A DNA stretch of 64,000 bases from Aulostomus chinensis (Eukaryota > Chordata > Actinopteri > Syngnathiformes > Aulostomidae). Where the stretch lies: contig JBBMOA010000018.1 in assembly GCA_037954235.1 (NCBI GenBank), positions 14,150,001 to 14,214,000 on the forward strand, in the 5' to 3' direction. Numbering within the stretch: the stretch's first letter is position 1; the number at the start of each line of letters is the position of its first letter. Of this stretch, positions 13,002-36,268 are shown piece after piece. The notes under the pieces are model-generated. The model worked only from the letters and a program-made list of their open reading frames with translations. It was not told the origin of the DNA and did not search any database. The position numbers were made by a program, and so were the translations under genes.

Positions 13002-13179
13002 GAACGTCTTGGCTTTACAATACTGAAGAGAAGATACACAACAAACACTTGACAGAAGTACAGCAGACGATCCATGAGTGAGAGGAAACACACACAGAAC
13101 AGGTGAACTTAAAGCTGAGCAAGCAGGAGTGGAGAACAGGGAAAGACTGACCAAAAATACTAAACCTCAAAGGAGAGAC

Positions 13180-13183
<4 letters not shown>

Positions 13184-13229
<46 letters not shown>
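13184..13229. repeat. (GA)n microsatellite
   Basis: About 22 GA units. On the minus (mapk3) strand this is a long (CT)n pyrimidine tract. Confidence 0.95.
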
Positions 13230-13231
<2 letters not shown>

Positions 13232-15377
13232 TGGCTGGAGAGACAAAGTGCAGGCGTGCTGATTAAATCATGTGATTGGTACGGCCGGCTGCTGCCACCC
13301 GAAACATTTTTAATCCGTCTGAAAAAAGAAAAAAAAAGCATCGGCAGAGTCAGTGATATCGGCTCTTACGCTGTCACCAACCCCACTGAACAGAAAGAGG
13401 TGCATACAAAAAGAGAGGAGGAGGAGGAAGAGGAGGCAGCCCTTTGAGTAAAGCGTGGCGAGTTTCAGGAGGGTGAACAAATCAATGAGATCACCACATG
13501 CATCATAAAAGCCTCATCGCTGGGACAGTCATACGCAGTCGTGCTGGCTATGGCTTCTGAGAGAACAGACGCAAGCCTGAGACGTAAAAACAAGCAAAAA
13601 CACACACGGAAATTTACTGCAAGAGGGTGAAGCCAGCAGCCGGTCCACATCTGGGCCTCTGAGCCTGACACAGATCTGCCCTGAGAGAGGATCCAGTGCA
13701 TGTGTTGGTCCGTTTTCGGGGCTTCTTTTCTATAGTTGTCCCAGTGCAACAGGCGAATATTAGTGCAGACTGAGCAGGACCCACAGGTGGCGCTCCACCG
13801 AGCAGCGATTAAGTTCAGTCACGGAACAACAACAACAAAAAAACCCCAAACAAAAAAAAAGGGACAGGAAACAGGATCTCAGAGAGATAGAGACGGGAGT
13901 AGCACTGTTAGCACAGCTAGCCAGCAACACGATATGACGACACACAGATTAACCGACATCCAGTATGTTGACGGGTAGCAACAGACGAACGCAGCGGGGG
14001 GCAGGAGCGCAAAACAATAGGGCAAAGAAGATGGCGGTTGCTTGGCTTAAGGTTTGACTTGGTTGTCTCCATATTCACAGGAGAGAAAAATCAAGGGTTG
14101 AGGGGGGCTGTTCTTGAAAAAAAAAAAAAAAAGTCTCCGACCGAGGCTCCTCACTGAGCTGCAGCGACAGATTCAGGCCGTTTACATTCAACGCAGACTT
14201 TAATGAGCCAAAAATAATCGGAGAATCTATTTCAGCAGGGCCACAGGTGTTTAGGTTGGGGTGTTGACTACCAGTTCAGGCCCACAGTGGGTTAACTGGG
14301 TACAACAGTGGAAGGACAAAGATGCTGGTACCATTCCAATGTCAACCAGGCCCCATTTTCCAAAATATGCGCTCTCTAGAACTGTGAGCTTTAGAGCAGC
14401 TGAGGAATGATGATGAGGTCATGAGATGAGCTTTTCACCAGTCAGCTGCTATGGAGCTCTTACTGGAATGCAATGATACTAAAGGAATGTCAAACTGACT
14501 CTGGAGCAGCTATTTGATGTGAATATGTGGGATGTCGGGGGCCAACACAAGTCGAGATGTTTCTACTTCTACAGCTTCCAGAATAATAAAACTAACGTAT
14601 GTTGAATATTCTGGAAAATGGGGCTCAGGAGTATTTAAGGAGTGATTTGATGCAGTGCCACCTGAACAGAAACCGACTCCAGGAATACACGGAGGGATCA
14701 GTTCGTCTGCCCTTGTTACGAGTCAGGAAATGGGTTTGAAAATTAAAAATAAATTTAAAAATAAAAAATCGAATTATTTCATTCCCAACCGAGTTCCTTG
14801 CATCTGCCACTTTGGTAAATTTCAGGAATGCATGCATTCATATGAACATTGTTACACAGTTGTTCTTTTTTTTTTTTTTTTTTTTTTTAGAAAAACAAAG
14901 AAAGACAAAAAAAAAAAGAAAAAAAAAGAGCAACGACAAAGAAATCCAGAAACCTGCCAACATGCCAGTAAAAACACTGAATCTCAAAAATCAAAAGAGT
15001 TCAAAAATGACTTGCAAGAATATAGAAACCCCAGAACGTACAAATACGACTCGGAACCGAAACACTCAAACAACGGTGTACAAACGAAAACTGCGACAAG
15101 CACACTTAAAAAGAAAAAACAACAACAACAACAACAAAAAAAAGCCTTTTATATTTTTGTATATACATACACCCGATTAGCATCCCCGTTCTTTTAGCCC
15201 TCGGTTCTAATTTACATGTATCAAGACAAGAGTTACGGTGTTGGTTAATACAGTAGTATGAGTTTATAGGGGGGGGGGGGTCGGGGTCAGGAGATGGGTA
15301 GAGGGGCGGGATGAGCCGGGATGGTGAGAAACAAAAGTGAGATGTGAGAGGAGGAGAGAAAGAAGGTGATAGGGTGA

Positions 15378-15398
15378 GGTGGGGGGGGGGGGGGGGGG
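15378..15398. repeat. Poly-G run
   Basis: Around 19 consecutive G residues. Further G runs lie at about 15270-15281 and 15590-15599, so three long G runs fall within 330 nt. Confidence 0.9.
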
Positions 15399-16666
15399 TC
15401 CCAACATGGATGAACTGAAAAGGTAAGACCGAGCCGATGACCCCCGCCCCAGCACAGAAATCGGAGTTAAACTTAGCTCTCTTGCAGTAGACATGGAAAG
15501 ATTAAGCAGTTAATGTTCATATTTCTGGTTCTCTTTTTTTGTTGGTTTCTTGAAGATGCATTTCTCGAGTTTTAGCATGTCGTCGGTTGGGGGGGGGGGT
15601 GTCTTCCAGTTCCTAGCGTCTGTTCGGCACGGACACTTCTTTGGGGCTAAAAACAAACAAACAAACGAGGAAAAAGCACAGATGCACTTTACACGTACAA
15701 AAAGCCGAGCCTGAATCACTTGACAATGATGTCATCTTTCAAACCTTTCCTTCCAACCACTCCCGATCAGATTTGACTCGTCCACTTGAAATAATTACTC
15801 AAATCAAGCCTGGAGGTCACTGCTCCATCACAGCGACTACAGAGGCCACGCAGACGCGCTCTTGCTCTTACTTACTCCCCGATAAACACGACAACAACAC
15901 GGCCCCGCAGGCGTGTTAATGACACGATACGTAACTGTGGAAGGAGCAAACTGAATACGTCACCGGATCAGAGCCGACGTGAGGCATAAGACGGCGTATC
16001 AGGGCCACTGCAGGGGAAAAGAAACAAAACAAGGACCGCTGAACGGATGGGGGAATATTTGGAGTTTAAAAGTCAGAAATTTCTAGTTTTAACTGACAAA
16101 ATTGCGAGATTAAAAACAAGCAAGTCGCTCATGTACAGTTTTCCGCGTTGGAAGGACTCAGTGGGGAGGCTACAGACGCGTGAGCCCTCATTTATGGCGC
16201 TGCTCATTTATCAATACGGACGCGACCGATCATCTCATCTCACATCAGGTCTGGGATCCTGAACGCGTGTTTTCACCTCGCCGTGACCCAAGGGTGCAGC
16301 AGTGTAGACCTGATGGAGTCTGATGACTGTTGCCTGCTGTTATGCTGACATCATCGAGGGATGCACAGTCACCTCTTAATTTAAATATAGATTCAAGATC
16401 AAATTATAATAAATCTAAAAGCGATAGAGACACTGGAGACACGTTTGTGGCTTGTCGGTAGGGTTCCGCACAATACAGGACGCTCGCAGTGGCGCCTCTG
16501 TGTCTTCTCCCCCTCCGACAGTCTAACAATCATTTATCAATGAAAAACATAATTAATCAATTTAATATTTAAATGTCTGCTCGCGTTTGATCGATTATTA
16601 CAACCTTCTTGACCATATAGCAGTGATTTTCATCTTATCTACATGTTCCAACCTCCTTTTCTTTAA

Positions 16667-16670
<4 letters not shown>

Positions 16671-16710
<40 letters not shown>
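16671..16710. repeat. (CA)n microsatellite
   Basis: About 20 CA units, with no coding context. Confidence 0.95.
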
Positions 16711-16714
<4 letters not shown>

Positions 16715-17216
16715 TTGGTTCAGTTGATCGGGGGATGTGAAGGTTTCAATCTCCAGGACGGAGAAGTTCTTCCTCAGCCAGATTAGGCTTCTTCGTGCCG
16801 TAAACACCAAAGATTTTCCTGTTTTTAAGTCCCACAAAATTGCAAGATTTTGAATTTAATTAATTGCAAAAATAAAAAAAATTGATTCTGATAATAAATC
16901 TGGGGTTGGCCTGCACAGACACATCAAAATTATGTTTTTTGAACTGAGAAATTACTTAACTAATGAGGACAAAAAACAAAAACAAAAGGACAGCCCCCAA
17001 CAACAGCTCGGGACGTGCACCGATACATAAAAGCCATTTCCATTGTACAAATTCCATCAGTCGGTCAAAAGTCACAGCGGTCGCCACTCTGCTTTCCTCA
17101 GTCGCTTCTACCCTCCTTGCACGCCGTTTCATTCTGCACTGTCATGACAGTGAAGGCAGGTGATCCCTGATCCTTCACCTGATACAAAGCTTTAATACAA
17201 AATATAAGCGTGCAGA

Positions 17217-17255
17217 AATAATAATAATAATAACAATAATAATAAATAATAATAA
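17217..17255. repeat. (AAT)n microsatellite
   Basis: Imperfect AAT/ATA trinucleotide tract of about 13 units. Confidence 0.9.
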
Positions 17256-17942
17256 TTTCAATGTCAAGAGCGTCCCTCTATGCTGTGTGTGTCCAGCAGG
17301 CAGCACCGTGAGGCTCGCTGAAGTTTCCTGGTCAGAGCAGGAAGCCCTGGTGGAGACTTTGGGTGTGTTTGAACTCAGGATCTCCACTGACATCTAGTGG
17401 CCGTCAACCACAACCGTCCCGGGTTGAAGCTTTTGCCCTTCGAATTCAACAAGCTGATCATGGGAGGAGTCACATTATGTCAGCTGGAGAAACTGACTAC
17501 TGATAAAACTACTTAATATTTCTTGATTTCTGCCTGATGTTGCTATACACGGTGTTTAGCTGTTACTTTACTTCGTGCCATTTTATCCTTGATAGGCAGA
17601 ATGATTGGACTCGACTGACAGGAGGGAACTGAGTAAGACCATAAACTCTCAGGTTTATTTGTCTTCCTGTCCTGTTGTGTAACCTTTACTCCAGAAAAGG
17701 GAAGAAAGCCCACTGGGTTAAAAGTAGAATGTTTCCTTTATTTTCGCTGTAGCAATCATTTGTTAATAGCCAAAAGGAACAAGAAAGAATTAAGGTGATG
17801 ATATCGGACATAAAGTGACAATGTAATCAACCTTTATTTTTTTGGGGCATTGCCCTTCTATTAGATTTAGAGGGTTTGATTGAATTCAAACTTTTTTTTT
17901 TCCTCAAAACTACATGAACTCTACTTTAGATTCTGCAGCCTA

Positions 17943-17966
17943 GTGTGTGTGTGTGTGTGTGTGTGT
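17943..17966. repeat. (TG)n microsatellite just after mapk3 exon 8 donor
   Basis: About 12 TG units (CA on the transcript strand) about 20 nt inside the 3'UTR intron, next to the donor at 17986/17987. Confidence 0.9.
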
Positions 17967-17995
17967 TTAGGTGTTTCTGGGCATACCTGTGCATC

Positions 17996-29060
<11,065 letters not shown>

Positions 29061-29470
29061 TCTTCCTCTCCGAGCCGCTCCTGCACTGTCAGTGTGTTTC
29101 ACCGAGGGACCGCCGCCGCTCTCCGCAGGGTTGAACGTTGAACCGAGGCTTTCACCGAGCGGATGGTTGATAGAAGGAGCAAAGCCACTCGGACTGGGCC
29201 CTCTCCACTACCGGAGTGTAAACGGATTTTGTGCGTGAGCGCGGATTTGGTTTTAGCACAGAGCGTAAATGCGCGTGCCAAGCTACGGTAATACAGCTGC
29301 GTTAGATATGCTCACCGGGGTGACTTCGTCGGGGCGGGGTTACGTCATTTGGCCTCAGCTCAAATGGAGGCACCGCCTGTCGAGCACCATTGAAAGTATG
29401 TAGACAACGAAAGGGAGCCGCGTCATCCATGAGTGGGCGTGTCCGGGAACGTTGCGCGTTATCGCAACAA
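29061..29470 (-). promoter_or_regulatory. mapk3: mapk3 5'UTR and promoter region
   Basis: The region upstream of the mapk3 ATG is GC- and CpG-rich. It holds a GC box (GGGGCGGGG around 29331-29339) directly joined to a CRE-like TTACGTCA at 29340-29347, and a second GC-type box, GGGCGTGTCC, near 29434. No TATA box is evident. The transcription start is not defined by sequence. nudt9 begins about 1 kb away on the opposite strand, so parts may act in both directions. Confidence 0.55.
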
Positions 29471-30044
29471 ATAGATTTAATTGTCAGTTTAGCAGCAGCT
29501 TTTGCGTTTCGCTTCTGCTGAGACCACGAGTATCGTACCTCATGCACTTTTTGCACTTTATGCCTTCTCACATGTGCAGGCATCTTCATTTGCCAATCGT
29601 GTTATGACAACGCAATATTATCTTTATTATATGTGCTCAAATGGGTCAATCTACTTTGTAGTTTACATTTTTTCACAAATAGAAATATTACGTTTGTTTA
29701 AAAAGATATCCCATAAAAGTGAAAATCTTGGAATTAGGAGTTTGATGTCGTTTCTTGAACGGTGATAAATTCAGTCAGTTACTTGCGAATAATGACGTCT
29801 TAAAACGGAATTGCATCGTTTGTCCTCGTTTTACCGACCTTTCTTAGGGTCAAAGCTCAAAAGAATGTAAAAGCTAAGATAAACATGTATACAGGGTTTC
29901 TTAGATTCGATTGATCTGTTTTAAGTGATTAGAGAACTGAATCGAATTGAATTTTATTGTATGTTATTTGAGACAAAACAGAAGATAAGTCGCGTGAATT
30001 TTATCACCGTGGACACGAATGCGACTGTAACCACACCCCGTTAC
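29471..30044. other. Divergent intergenic stretch between mapk3 and nudt9
   Basis: AT-rich sequence between the two promoters. I see no gene and no strong repeat. Confidence 0.5.
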
Positions 30045-30052
30045 TGACGTCA
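30045..30052 (+). promoter_or_regulatory. nudt9: Perfect CRE (TGACGTCA) upstream of nudt9
   Basis: A palindromic consensus CREB/ATF site lies 70 nt upstream of the proposed nudt9 start codon. This spacing is typical of a functional promoter-proximal CRE and independently supports placing nudt9 exon 1 here. Confidence 0.55.
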
Positions 30053-30122
30053 CTGCCCTTGCACTTCCTAGTTACGTTGTGCTGCACGTTGATTCTGTCT
30101 TATTGATCGTTTGGTTCAAGGA

Positions 30123-33100
30123 ATGGTGCATTTCATCCTGCGACGCAACTGGATCGGTTCTGTTCGAGTAGCCCTCACTCTCCTCGGCTTCCCGTACATC
30201 GTCTGCTCCCCCGGACTCAGGTTTGGACCGCAGACGTGAAGATCGACCTGAAAGCTTTAAATATACAACGTCTGTGGCAGTTAAGACTTCAGTGTACACT
30301 GTAATCAAAAGCAGATCGAGTTCCTGTAGTTTTTCTGTCATAGCCATGACATTATTTGCAGCGGGGTTGGGGTGAGCTCGTTGCCAGCTAATTGTTGATA
30401 TTCCAGTTACTTTGGCTGTTTTTGCACAGACAGCTTCACTGTTATTATTGAGTAAGATGACAAACTTCATTTTCTTCTGTATTCAAAATGGGATGAAACA
30501 ATATCCAGCTGGTCCATGACTTGTCGACAAGTCAGCTGGTCACTCCAGTGTATGTGTGTTTGTGTGTGCAGTGCAGTGCATCTTTGTTTGCATGCGGACG
30601 TGATTTCTCTGCTCTGTTGGCTGTGAGGTGTGTTTTCTCAGGAATAAACTGCATAATTTGTCCGTTGACGTGAGAATCTATCCGTCACTTGACCGAAATT
30701 GTTCTCACTGTTTTCCTGAGCAGCTGTGATGAGAGGGAGTTGAAGTGCGGATGGAGACCTGCTGCTGGCAAGAGAGAGAGAAACAGATAGTGGGAAAAAA
30801 AAGCGAGAGAGAGCAAACAGTTTCTACATCTCATATTTCCTTTATTTCCCAGCAGGCCTGCCCTTTCCTGCTCATCTGTTCACTTTTTTAGCCAAACCCT
30901 CAAACCCATCAGCGGCAGTTACCGTAACCTCTGTACGAGCAGCGTCCGAGCAATGCCGTCCTCTGCAGCATCACATGTGAAGTCCAGATGCCCAGAGTAT
31001 CCAGGGGGCAAAGTCAAGCGCCTCCCAGTGAGCGATGCCCAGGTGGACTGGAGTGTGAAGTGGCCTCAGTATCACCCAGTCAGCCACACTGATCCCTCGG
31101 TAGCTAAGAAGCCAGCGTGGGCCGACCCTGATATTAGGTGAGCAGGTCATTTAAAGTGCATTTATTATACACGGGTAAATGTGACTTGTTGGATATGATC
31201 TAGTTCACAATATACTTCCTTTTTATTTCGGGCTTTTGTGTGGCATTTTAATCAGCAATTAAAGAATAAGATGCCTCCACTGATCAGTGTTAGTCCTTGT
31301 TAGTTTTAGTTTAATTGAACCCTGGAGCATTTGCCCTCTGGGTGCAAACACAGAAGTCATACTCCAGTACATGCATCAAACCAACCAAGACCAAAACCAC
31401 CTTCACCGATACAAATGAACTTCTACGCTGCTTTTGTCATGACTGGGACCTGACGTTCTTCCCCTTTCCCTCTCTTTTTAATCACATTTCAAATCCATCC
31501 GAGTGGTTTGGGGGTAACATGAGTCCTCCTGTAATATCTCACTGTGTACTTGACATTTCTCGTGCTTTTTTTTTTTTTTTTTTTTTTTGCAGCTCTTTCT
31601 CTCCCAAGTTCAACACTGTGGATGGTTCTGTGGACAGAACCAGCTTTGAGGGCAACTATGTGGTGGAAAACGGAAAGCCACTGTAAGTTATTGAGCAAAA
31701 GGAGAAACCATACGGATGTTCCTCCTATGTGTAGAATAACGATATCACAGTCATTATGTTTGGTTTTACTCAACGACTGGCAGAAAGTAGACTGAGATGT
31801 TCATTTCTGATTTCAGTAATTCACCTTTTACTCCGTTAGGAATCCTCGCGGACGCACTGGGCTGGCTGGCAGAGGTTTGCTGGGGCGATGGGGACCCAAT
31901 CATGCAGCAGATCCCATTGTAACAAGGTGACTTTATTTTGCACATCCATGCAAATGTTACATAAAGAATCAATCAGGTGCATTAACTTATGAACAGAGTT
32001 TTAGGGCTATAACAGCTGAATGCACGTTGTTCTCTGGCAGATGGAAGTTAGACGCTAAAGGAGCAAAGATTCATCACTCGGTCTCCAAGAAACCAATCCT
32101 GCAGTTTGTGTCCATCAAGAGGAAAGATTGTGGGGAGTGGGCCATTCCAGGGGTGGGTGGACTCTACCTTTATTTAAATCCTTTGATCTGCTGTGCATGC
32201 TCTTGTATCCAGCAGTGCTTTGCAACAACAAAAATGAAGTTCCTGTTGTGCAGGGGATGGTGGATCCAGGGGAGCAGGTTTCTGTCACGCTGCTGCGGGA
32301 GTTTTCCGAAGAAGCGTTAAACTCACTGGCGTCGCCACCGGCGGAGAGGGCGAAAATTAGCGAGCGCATCGTCAAACTCTTCAACTCACAGGGGTTTCAG
32401 GTGTGCAAACGAGAAAGACGGAAGGAAATAAACGCAGAAATGGAACTGTCTTTAAGCTGAGTTTACATGTGATACAATTAATCTCTTTTTGTTCCCCGTC
32501 AGGTCTATAAAGGCTATGTGGATGATCCCAGAAACACTGACAACGCTTGGATGGAGACCATCGCTGTTAACTTCCATGATGAACAAGGTATCAACAACTG
32601 GGATCATGCATGAAATATTGCGAGGCACAAATTGGTTCTTCACCACTAAAGGACATTTTTTTAGCCTTCAATTTAGTAATCTAAGAAGATGGCAGGGGCA
32701 AGAAGTTCAATTAGCCATCAGGCTTTAATTACTGTCTGTTACACTAAAAAAATCTGTGCATTACTTAAGTGAGGCTCAATACCTTTTTTAAATGTTCAAA
32801 TATTTTTTTAAACTTTAAAATTCCAATTTTTTTTCCTTATTCATTCCACAACAACTCCAGCATTTTTCAGAGCACTTTCAATTTAATAAAAACTGGCTGG
32901 TACCCTCAGGGCGTAAACCTCCACCAAGGCCAGCTCAGCCAAACCCAGAGTAAAGAAATGGCTTTTTTTCCCTTTGTTTTGCTATATTAAACAGATTTGC
33001 CCCCCACTTGTCACTACCTGATCCAAGCTCTTCCCCAAGTTTGGTGAAATTTGGCTTAATAGCTTAATAATCCTGCTCACAGACAAACAAAAACAGAACC

Positions 33101-33322
33101 TCATTTGTGGCTGTAATGAACTAAAGAGGAGGTTTTATTTTGAAAGGCGATGACATATCTCGGTTGTGCCCTGCAGGCAACAGTGTGAGTGAGCTGCAGT
33201 TGCAAGCCGGCGATGACGCAGGACAAGTCCAGTGGGTTGACGTGGACTCATCATTTCCCCTCTATGCCAATCATTCCCATTTCCTGGAGGAAGTAGCCAA
33301 AGAGAGGAAAGCCCACTGGTAG
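30123..33322 (+). CDS. nudt9: ADP-ribose pyrophosphatase, mitochondrial (Nudix 9)
   Basis: Exons: 30123-30220, 30853-31137, 31593-31682, 31840-31926, 32041-32152, 32254-32400, 32503-32587, 33177-33322. Phases agree and give 349 aa (human NUDT9 is 350). The enzyme splits ADP-ribose into AMP and ribose 5-phosphate. Exon 1 starts [20 protein letters not shown] and, with the first part of exon 2 ([13 protein letters not shown]), forms a basic leader with no acidic residues, as expected for mitochondrial import. The conserved core shows [37 protein letters not shown] and the Nudix box at 225-246 (G, E231, R239-E240, E243-E244) with catalytic glutamates intact, then [18 protein letters not shown]. 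Exon 1 is the least certain part: its donor GTTTGG is weak, and a donor 18 nt downstream (GTGAAG) has the same phase. An internal ATG at 30953 could start a shorter cytosolic form. Confidence 0.93.
32895..33140 (+). mobile_element. Decayed fish interspersed repeat in nudt9 intron 7
   Basis: Phrases such as AAGTTTGGTGAAATTTGGCT, AATCCTGCTCACAGACAAAC and CCTCCACCAAGG resemble a repeat family that is very common in fish genomes, where copies end in an AACCTCCTTGGCGGAGG-like palindrome. It is too decayed to classify by eye. Confidence 0.4.
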
Positions 33323-33617
33323 CGAAAGACAAAAGATTGGCGATAAGATGAAGGAAAGACAAGCTAGCTGAGCGCACCTACGCTTTTACAGTATGAGACA
33401 CTTGGACACTCTGCGAATCACTTATAGTCATCAGCATGAAGTCCTGATATCCCATTAGACATGTAAGCCCATTATGCACTGTACAGCAACACTGTAACTT
33501 TGAAGCTTAAGTCGTTAGACTAGAGACTAGACTTGATCTCTCTTCAACAGCTGTCTGTTCAAATTATGAAGGTTCATTCGTATGTAAAGATCCTTTTTAC
33601 CTCACAAAAAAGAAAAC

Positions 33618-33626
<9 letters not shown>

Positions 33627-33698
<72 letters not shown>
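33627..33698. repeat. (TA)n microsatellite
   Basis: About 36 TA units, the longest TA tract in the window. It lies about 300 nt past the nudt9 stop codon, probably in the 3'UTR. Confidence 0.95.
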
Positions 33699-33705
<7 letters not shown>

Positions 33706-35329
33706 TTTTCAAATTCTATTACTATTATTTCTTCATTATTATTTTCAAGGTCAAATGTAACGTTGTCTCTGTCCATATTTGGGCCCTGGGCTCCACGCTG
33801 GGCAGCCCTGTTGTAGATCTTTTGAAATGAAGCAGGTTTTTAAAAGCTCTTCTCAGCTGTGGAGTTTCATCAAACATTTACATACAAAAGCATTTGACCC
33901 ACTGCCAAGAGGAAGCTTAACACCAGACCAGGCTAACGAACCACATTATTTCCATTGGAACCAATTATGTTAATGTATTCAGTGCAGAGCAGGACCGCTG
34001 TGTGAGGCTGTAAGAACACACAAATACTGAAAGATCTGCTGACAATAACACGTCAACCTAAGTTAGATAACAATCAGAGGAAACTGCTGCAGCCTGATTT
34101 AGCCTTTTATTTGAACCTAAATAGTTCCCCCAGCTAATTTGAATTTCCTTACCAATTCAACTACATTTAATAAAATTGTATTAATCCACAAGGGCATTGC
34201 AGTTTTTGGGCAGAATAAACAAAAATAACAATGGAAGAAAACAGAAAGTATATGCATATAAATAAAAACGATTGCTGGTAGCAAATTAGCATTCGCTGAA
34301 CAGCTAATTCTCAGACAGCTTGTATTTGTTTCCTGGAATAAAGTACCACCCATTGTTCAGTCATCAAGATGCATTCAGCAATATCCAACCGTGTTAATGA
34401 GTCAGTTGCAGGGCTGAGATCCAGCTGCATAATCACCTAACTTAATTTGCTTTAAAACATGTTGGTGTTTGTGCGGATGCCAAAGTTTTACAAGTTTGAG
34501 GTAATCCTCTTGTTCACAAGCTGATTCTGGGAATAGATGAGGATTAATGTAGCTCAATGCATTGAGAGCCTCTGACAAGAAACTGCTATGCAAGGACTCT
34601 CAGAGCCCTCAGACCATTAAGCTTCAGACTGGAGCGTGTGGGAACTGAAGACGCAGTTATGTCATCACATTGCAAATTCACATTGGAAACCTGTGAGGGG
34701 AAATCTAGTAGCCTTAAGCTTCAAAGTTCAAAAAAAGTCATCATTTAGGTGATGTTTGCTTGTGGTTATGAAAAACATATGTAAATGAATCAGTGAGATT
34801 CAAAGGAATCAAATAAGAGTGATAAAATGCTACGATCCATCTCGTGATATTAATTAGCTGCACAAGCTTTAATGTGTATTGAGCTGATTTTGCACTGAAG
34901 CATTTGCTAATTGTTCAGTTTTGATACTGATACTGTGTTTTCAGGTTTACTTGAAATTGCACATTGCTATCAGCACATCTTGTGCTGATTTTTTTTTTAA
35001 TTTTCCTGATAAAATATACAGTATCAACACTGTGCCCCGTTTTTTTTGTCTTACAGTTAAATATGAAATTTACATCAAAAGTGTGCGTTATTTTAAGAGA
35101 ATTTTGTAGTTTTGGAAGACTTTTGGGTCCTGAATCAGTACGGATACATAAAAGACCACATTTCCTATGCAAATTGTAATTGAGATGCAGCAAATCATTC
35201 AAGTTAGTTACTTCAGCGTGTCAGACTAGCAGCGTTTAACACCTGCAGCAAGTCAGTGGCCAGCATACAATCATCCACCATGCAACGTCAGCACATCTCT
35301 CGTATAATCGCCGTGTTGTGGTTATATGC

Positions 35330-35580
35330 TCCCGCAACGCGTGCCTGTCACCGTGACCTCGACCTTTGACCCACCCAAAAATGTTGTCAGGTCATCCTCA
35401 AGTCCCAGCAGAGATTTGTGCCAAATTGAAATTATCTGAAGGAGTTTAAATGTATCACTTTTATGTGAGGCGACCTTGACATCTGACCAGGGGAATCCCT
35501 CCAGTTCTCTTTGAGTACCTGCAGACATTTTGTGGCAAAATTGAACGATGCCTCGGAAGGAGGCGTTCCTGAGTTCTCTC
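35330..35580 (+). mobile_element. Decayed fish interspersed repeat
   Basis: CACCGTGACCTCGACCTTTG, AGATTTGTGCCAAATTGAA and CTCGGAAGGAGGCG match the pattern of a widespread animal repeat containing GACCTTTGACC and TTTGTGCCAAATTTGAA motifs. No coding capacity is visible. Confidence 0.4.
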
Positions 35581-36013
35581 ATTAACAATAATAAGACAAG
35601 TGGACGAGTAACTATTTTTTTTTTTTTTTTGTATTTCAGGATTATTAAATGTGTTTCATTGCCAGACGCGCTCTTTTTTTATGAATGTGTGATTTCATTT
35701 AGCCGCCAGACATCTTGTGTTTGTGCTGAAACATGTTGGGCCGAAGGTTTGTTAAAACATACTTCACCACATCATTAATTCTCTCCTTTGGAAATTAGTT
35801 ATCATATTTTTAAAACTGACACAGTGAAGTGTGGTCATCATTCATCAACTTCTCATTATTACTTATTTAATTCCATTCGTCATTATTACTTATCTAATTA
35901 CACTCCTTATTCTGAATTTTTCACATTTTCCACAGATGTGTAATGAATCTTTTAACTAGGCAAGTGCTTCCCTGTACAACTGATGTTGCCATGTTTTCTA
36001 TGTTCGCTTTCAT

Positions 36014-36085
36014 GGGCGGCTATGATTGGTCAGTTTATATAAACGAAGCCTTAACTTGACAGATGGACTACAATACCCAGAAGCC
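36014..36085 (+). promoter_or_regulatory. Compact promoter: GC box, CCAAT, TATA, ZNF143-like site
   Basis: In order these are GGGCGG (36014-36019), an inverted CCAAT box ATTGG (36025-36029), TATATAAA (36036-36043) and ACTACAATACCCAGAAGCC (36067-36085). The last resembles the ZNF143/THAP11 (SBS) element ACTACAATTCCCAGAATGC. The TATA box predicts transcription starting around 36065-36075, inside the ZNF143-like site and about 200 nt before the GTPase start codon. Confidence 0.6.
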
Positions 36086-36268
36086 TTTACGTCAAAAAGC
36101 CGCTCAAGTTGACGACGTGGCTGAGGTACGTCCCTACTCCGTGTTTCAGCGGACCGGGGTGATTCAAATAAGTGCTGCAGGCTGTGTTCATTTGCTAGTT
36201 GAGACAGTCGGAGCTGATAGATGCGCTGACAGATTCTCCCGAACCCTGTACGTCAGTCCTTTGCCACT

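Larger units (their letters stand above)
12211..17614 (-). other. mapk3: Probable mapk3 3'UTR exon, repeat-rich
   Basis: The last mapk3 coding exon has a clean donor 9 nt after the stop codon, so the transcript must continue in a further exon to the left. No protein-coding gene is present between 12.2 and 17.98 kb. AATAAA on the minus strand at 12216-12221 is a candidate end. A candidate acceptor (minus strand CCCTCCTGTCAG) lies at 17615, giving the quoted right end. Contents: (CA)n, (GA)n, poly-G, an A-rich block at 14870-14935 and ATT repeats. The exon extent is inferred, and a shorter UTR using an internal acceptor or signal is possible. Confidence 0.35.
33323..36010. other. nudt9 3'UTR and intergenic DNA
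   Basis: No gene beyond nudt9 is seen. Plus-strand AATAAA motifs occur near 34167 and 34337, but neither clearly ends nudt9. A (TA)n block and a decayed interspersed repeat lie inside. The open frames are AT-rich and lack family features. Confidence 0.45.

Noticed and set aside
14655..15197. 180-codon plus-strand open frame near 15 kb
   Set aside because: Mostly poly-Lys, poly-Phe and poly-Gln from A- and T-rich low-complexity sequence, with no protein family features.
30072..30470. 132-codon open frame on the minus strand at the nudt9 promoter
   Set aside because: It has no recognised domain and overlaps the nudt9 first exon and CRE on the other strand. It has no supporting neighbour exon or splice partner.
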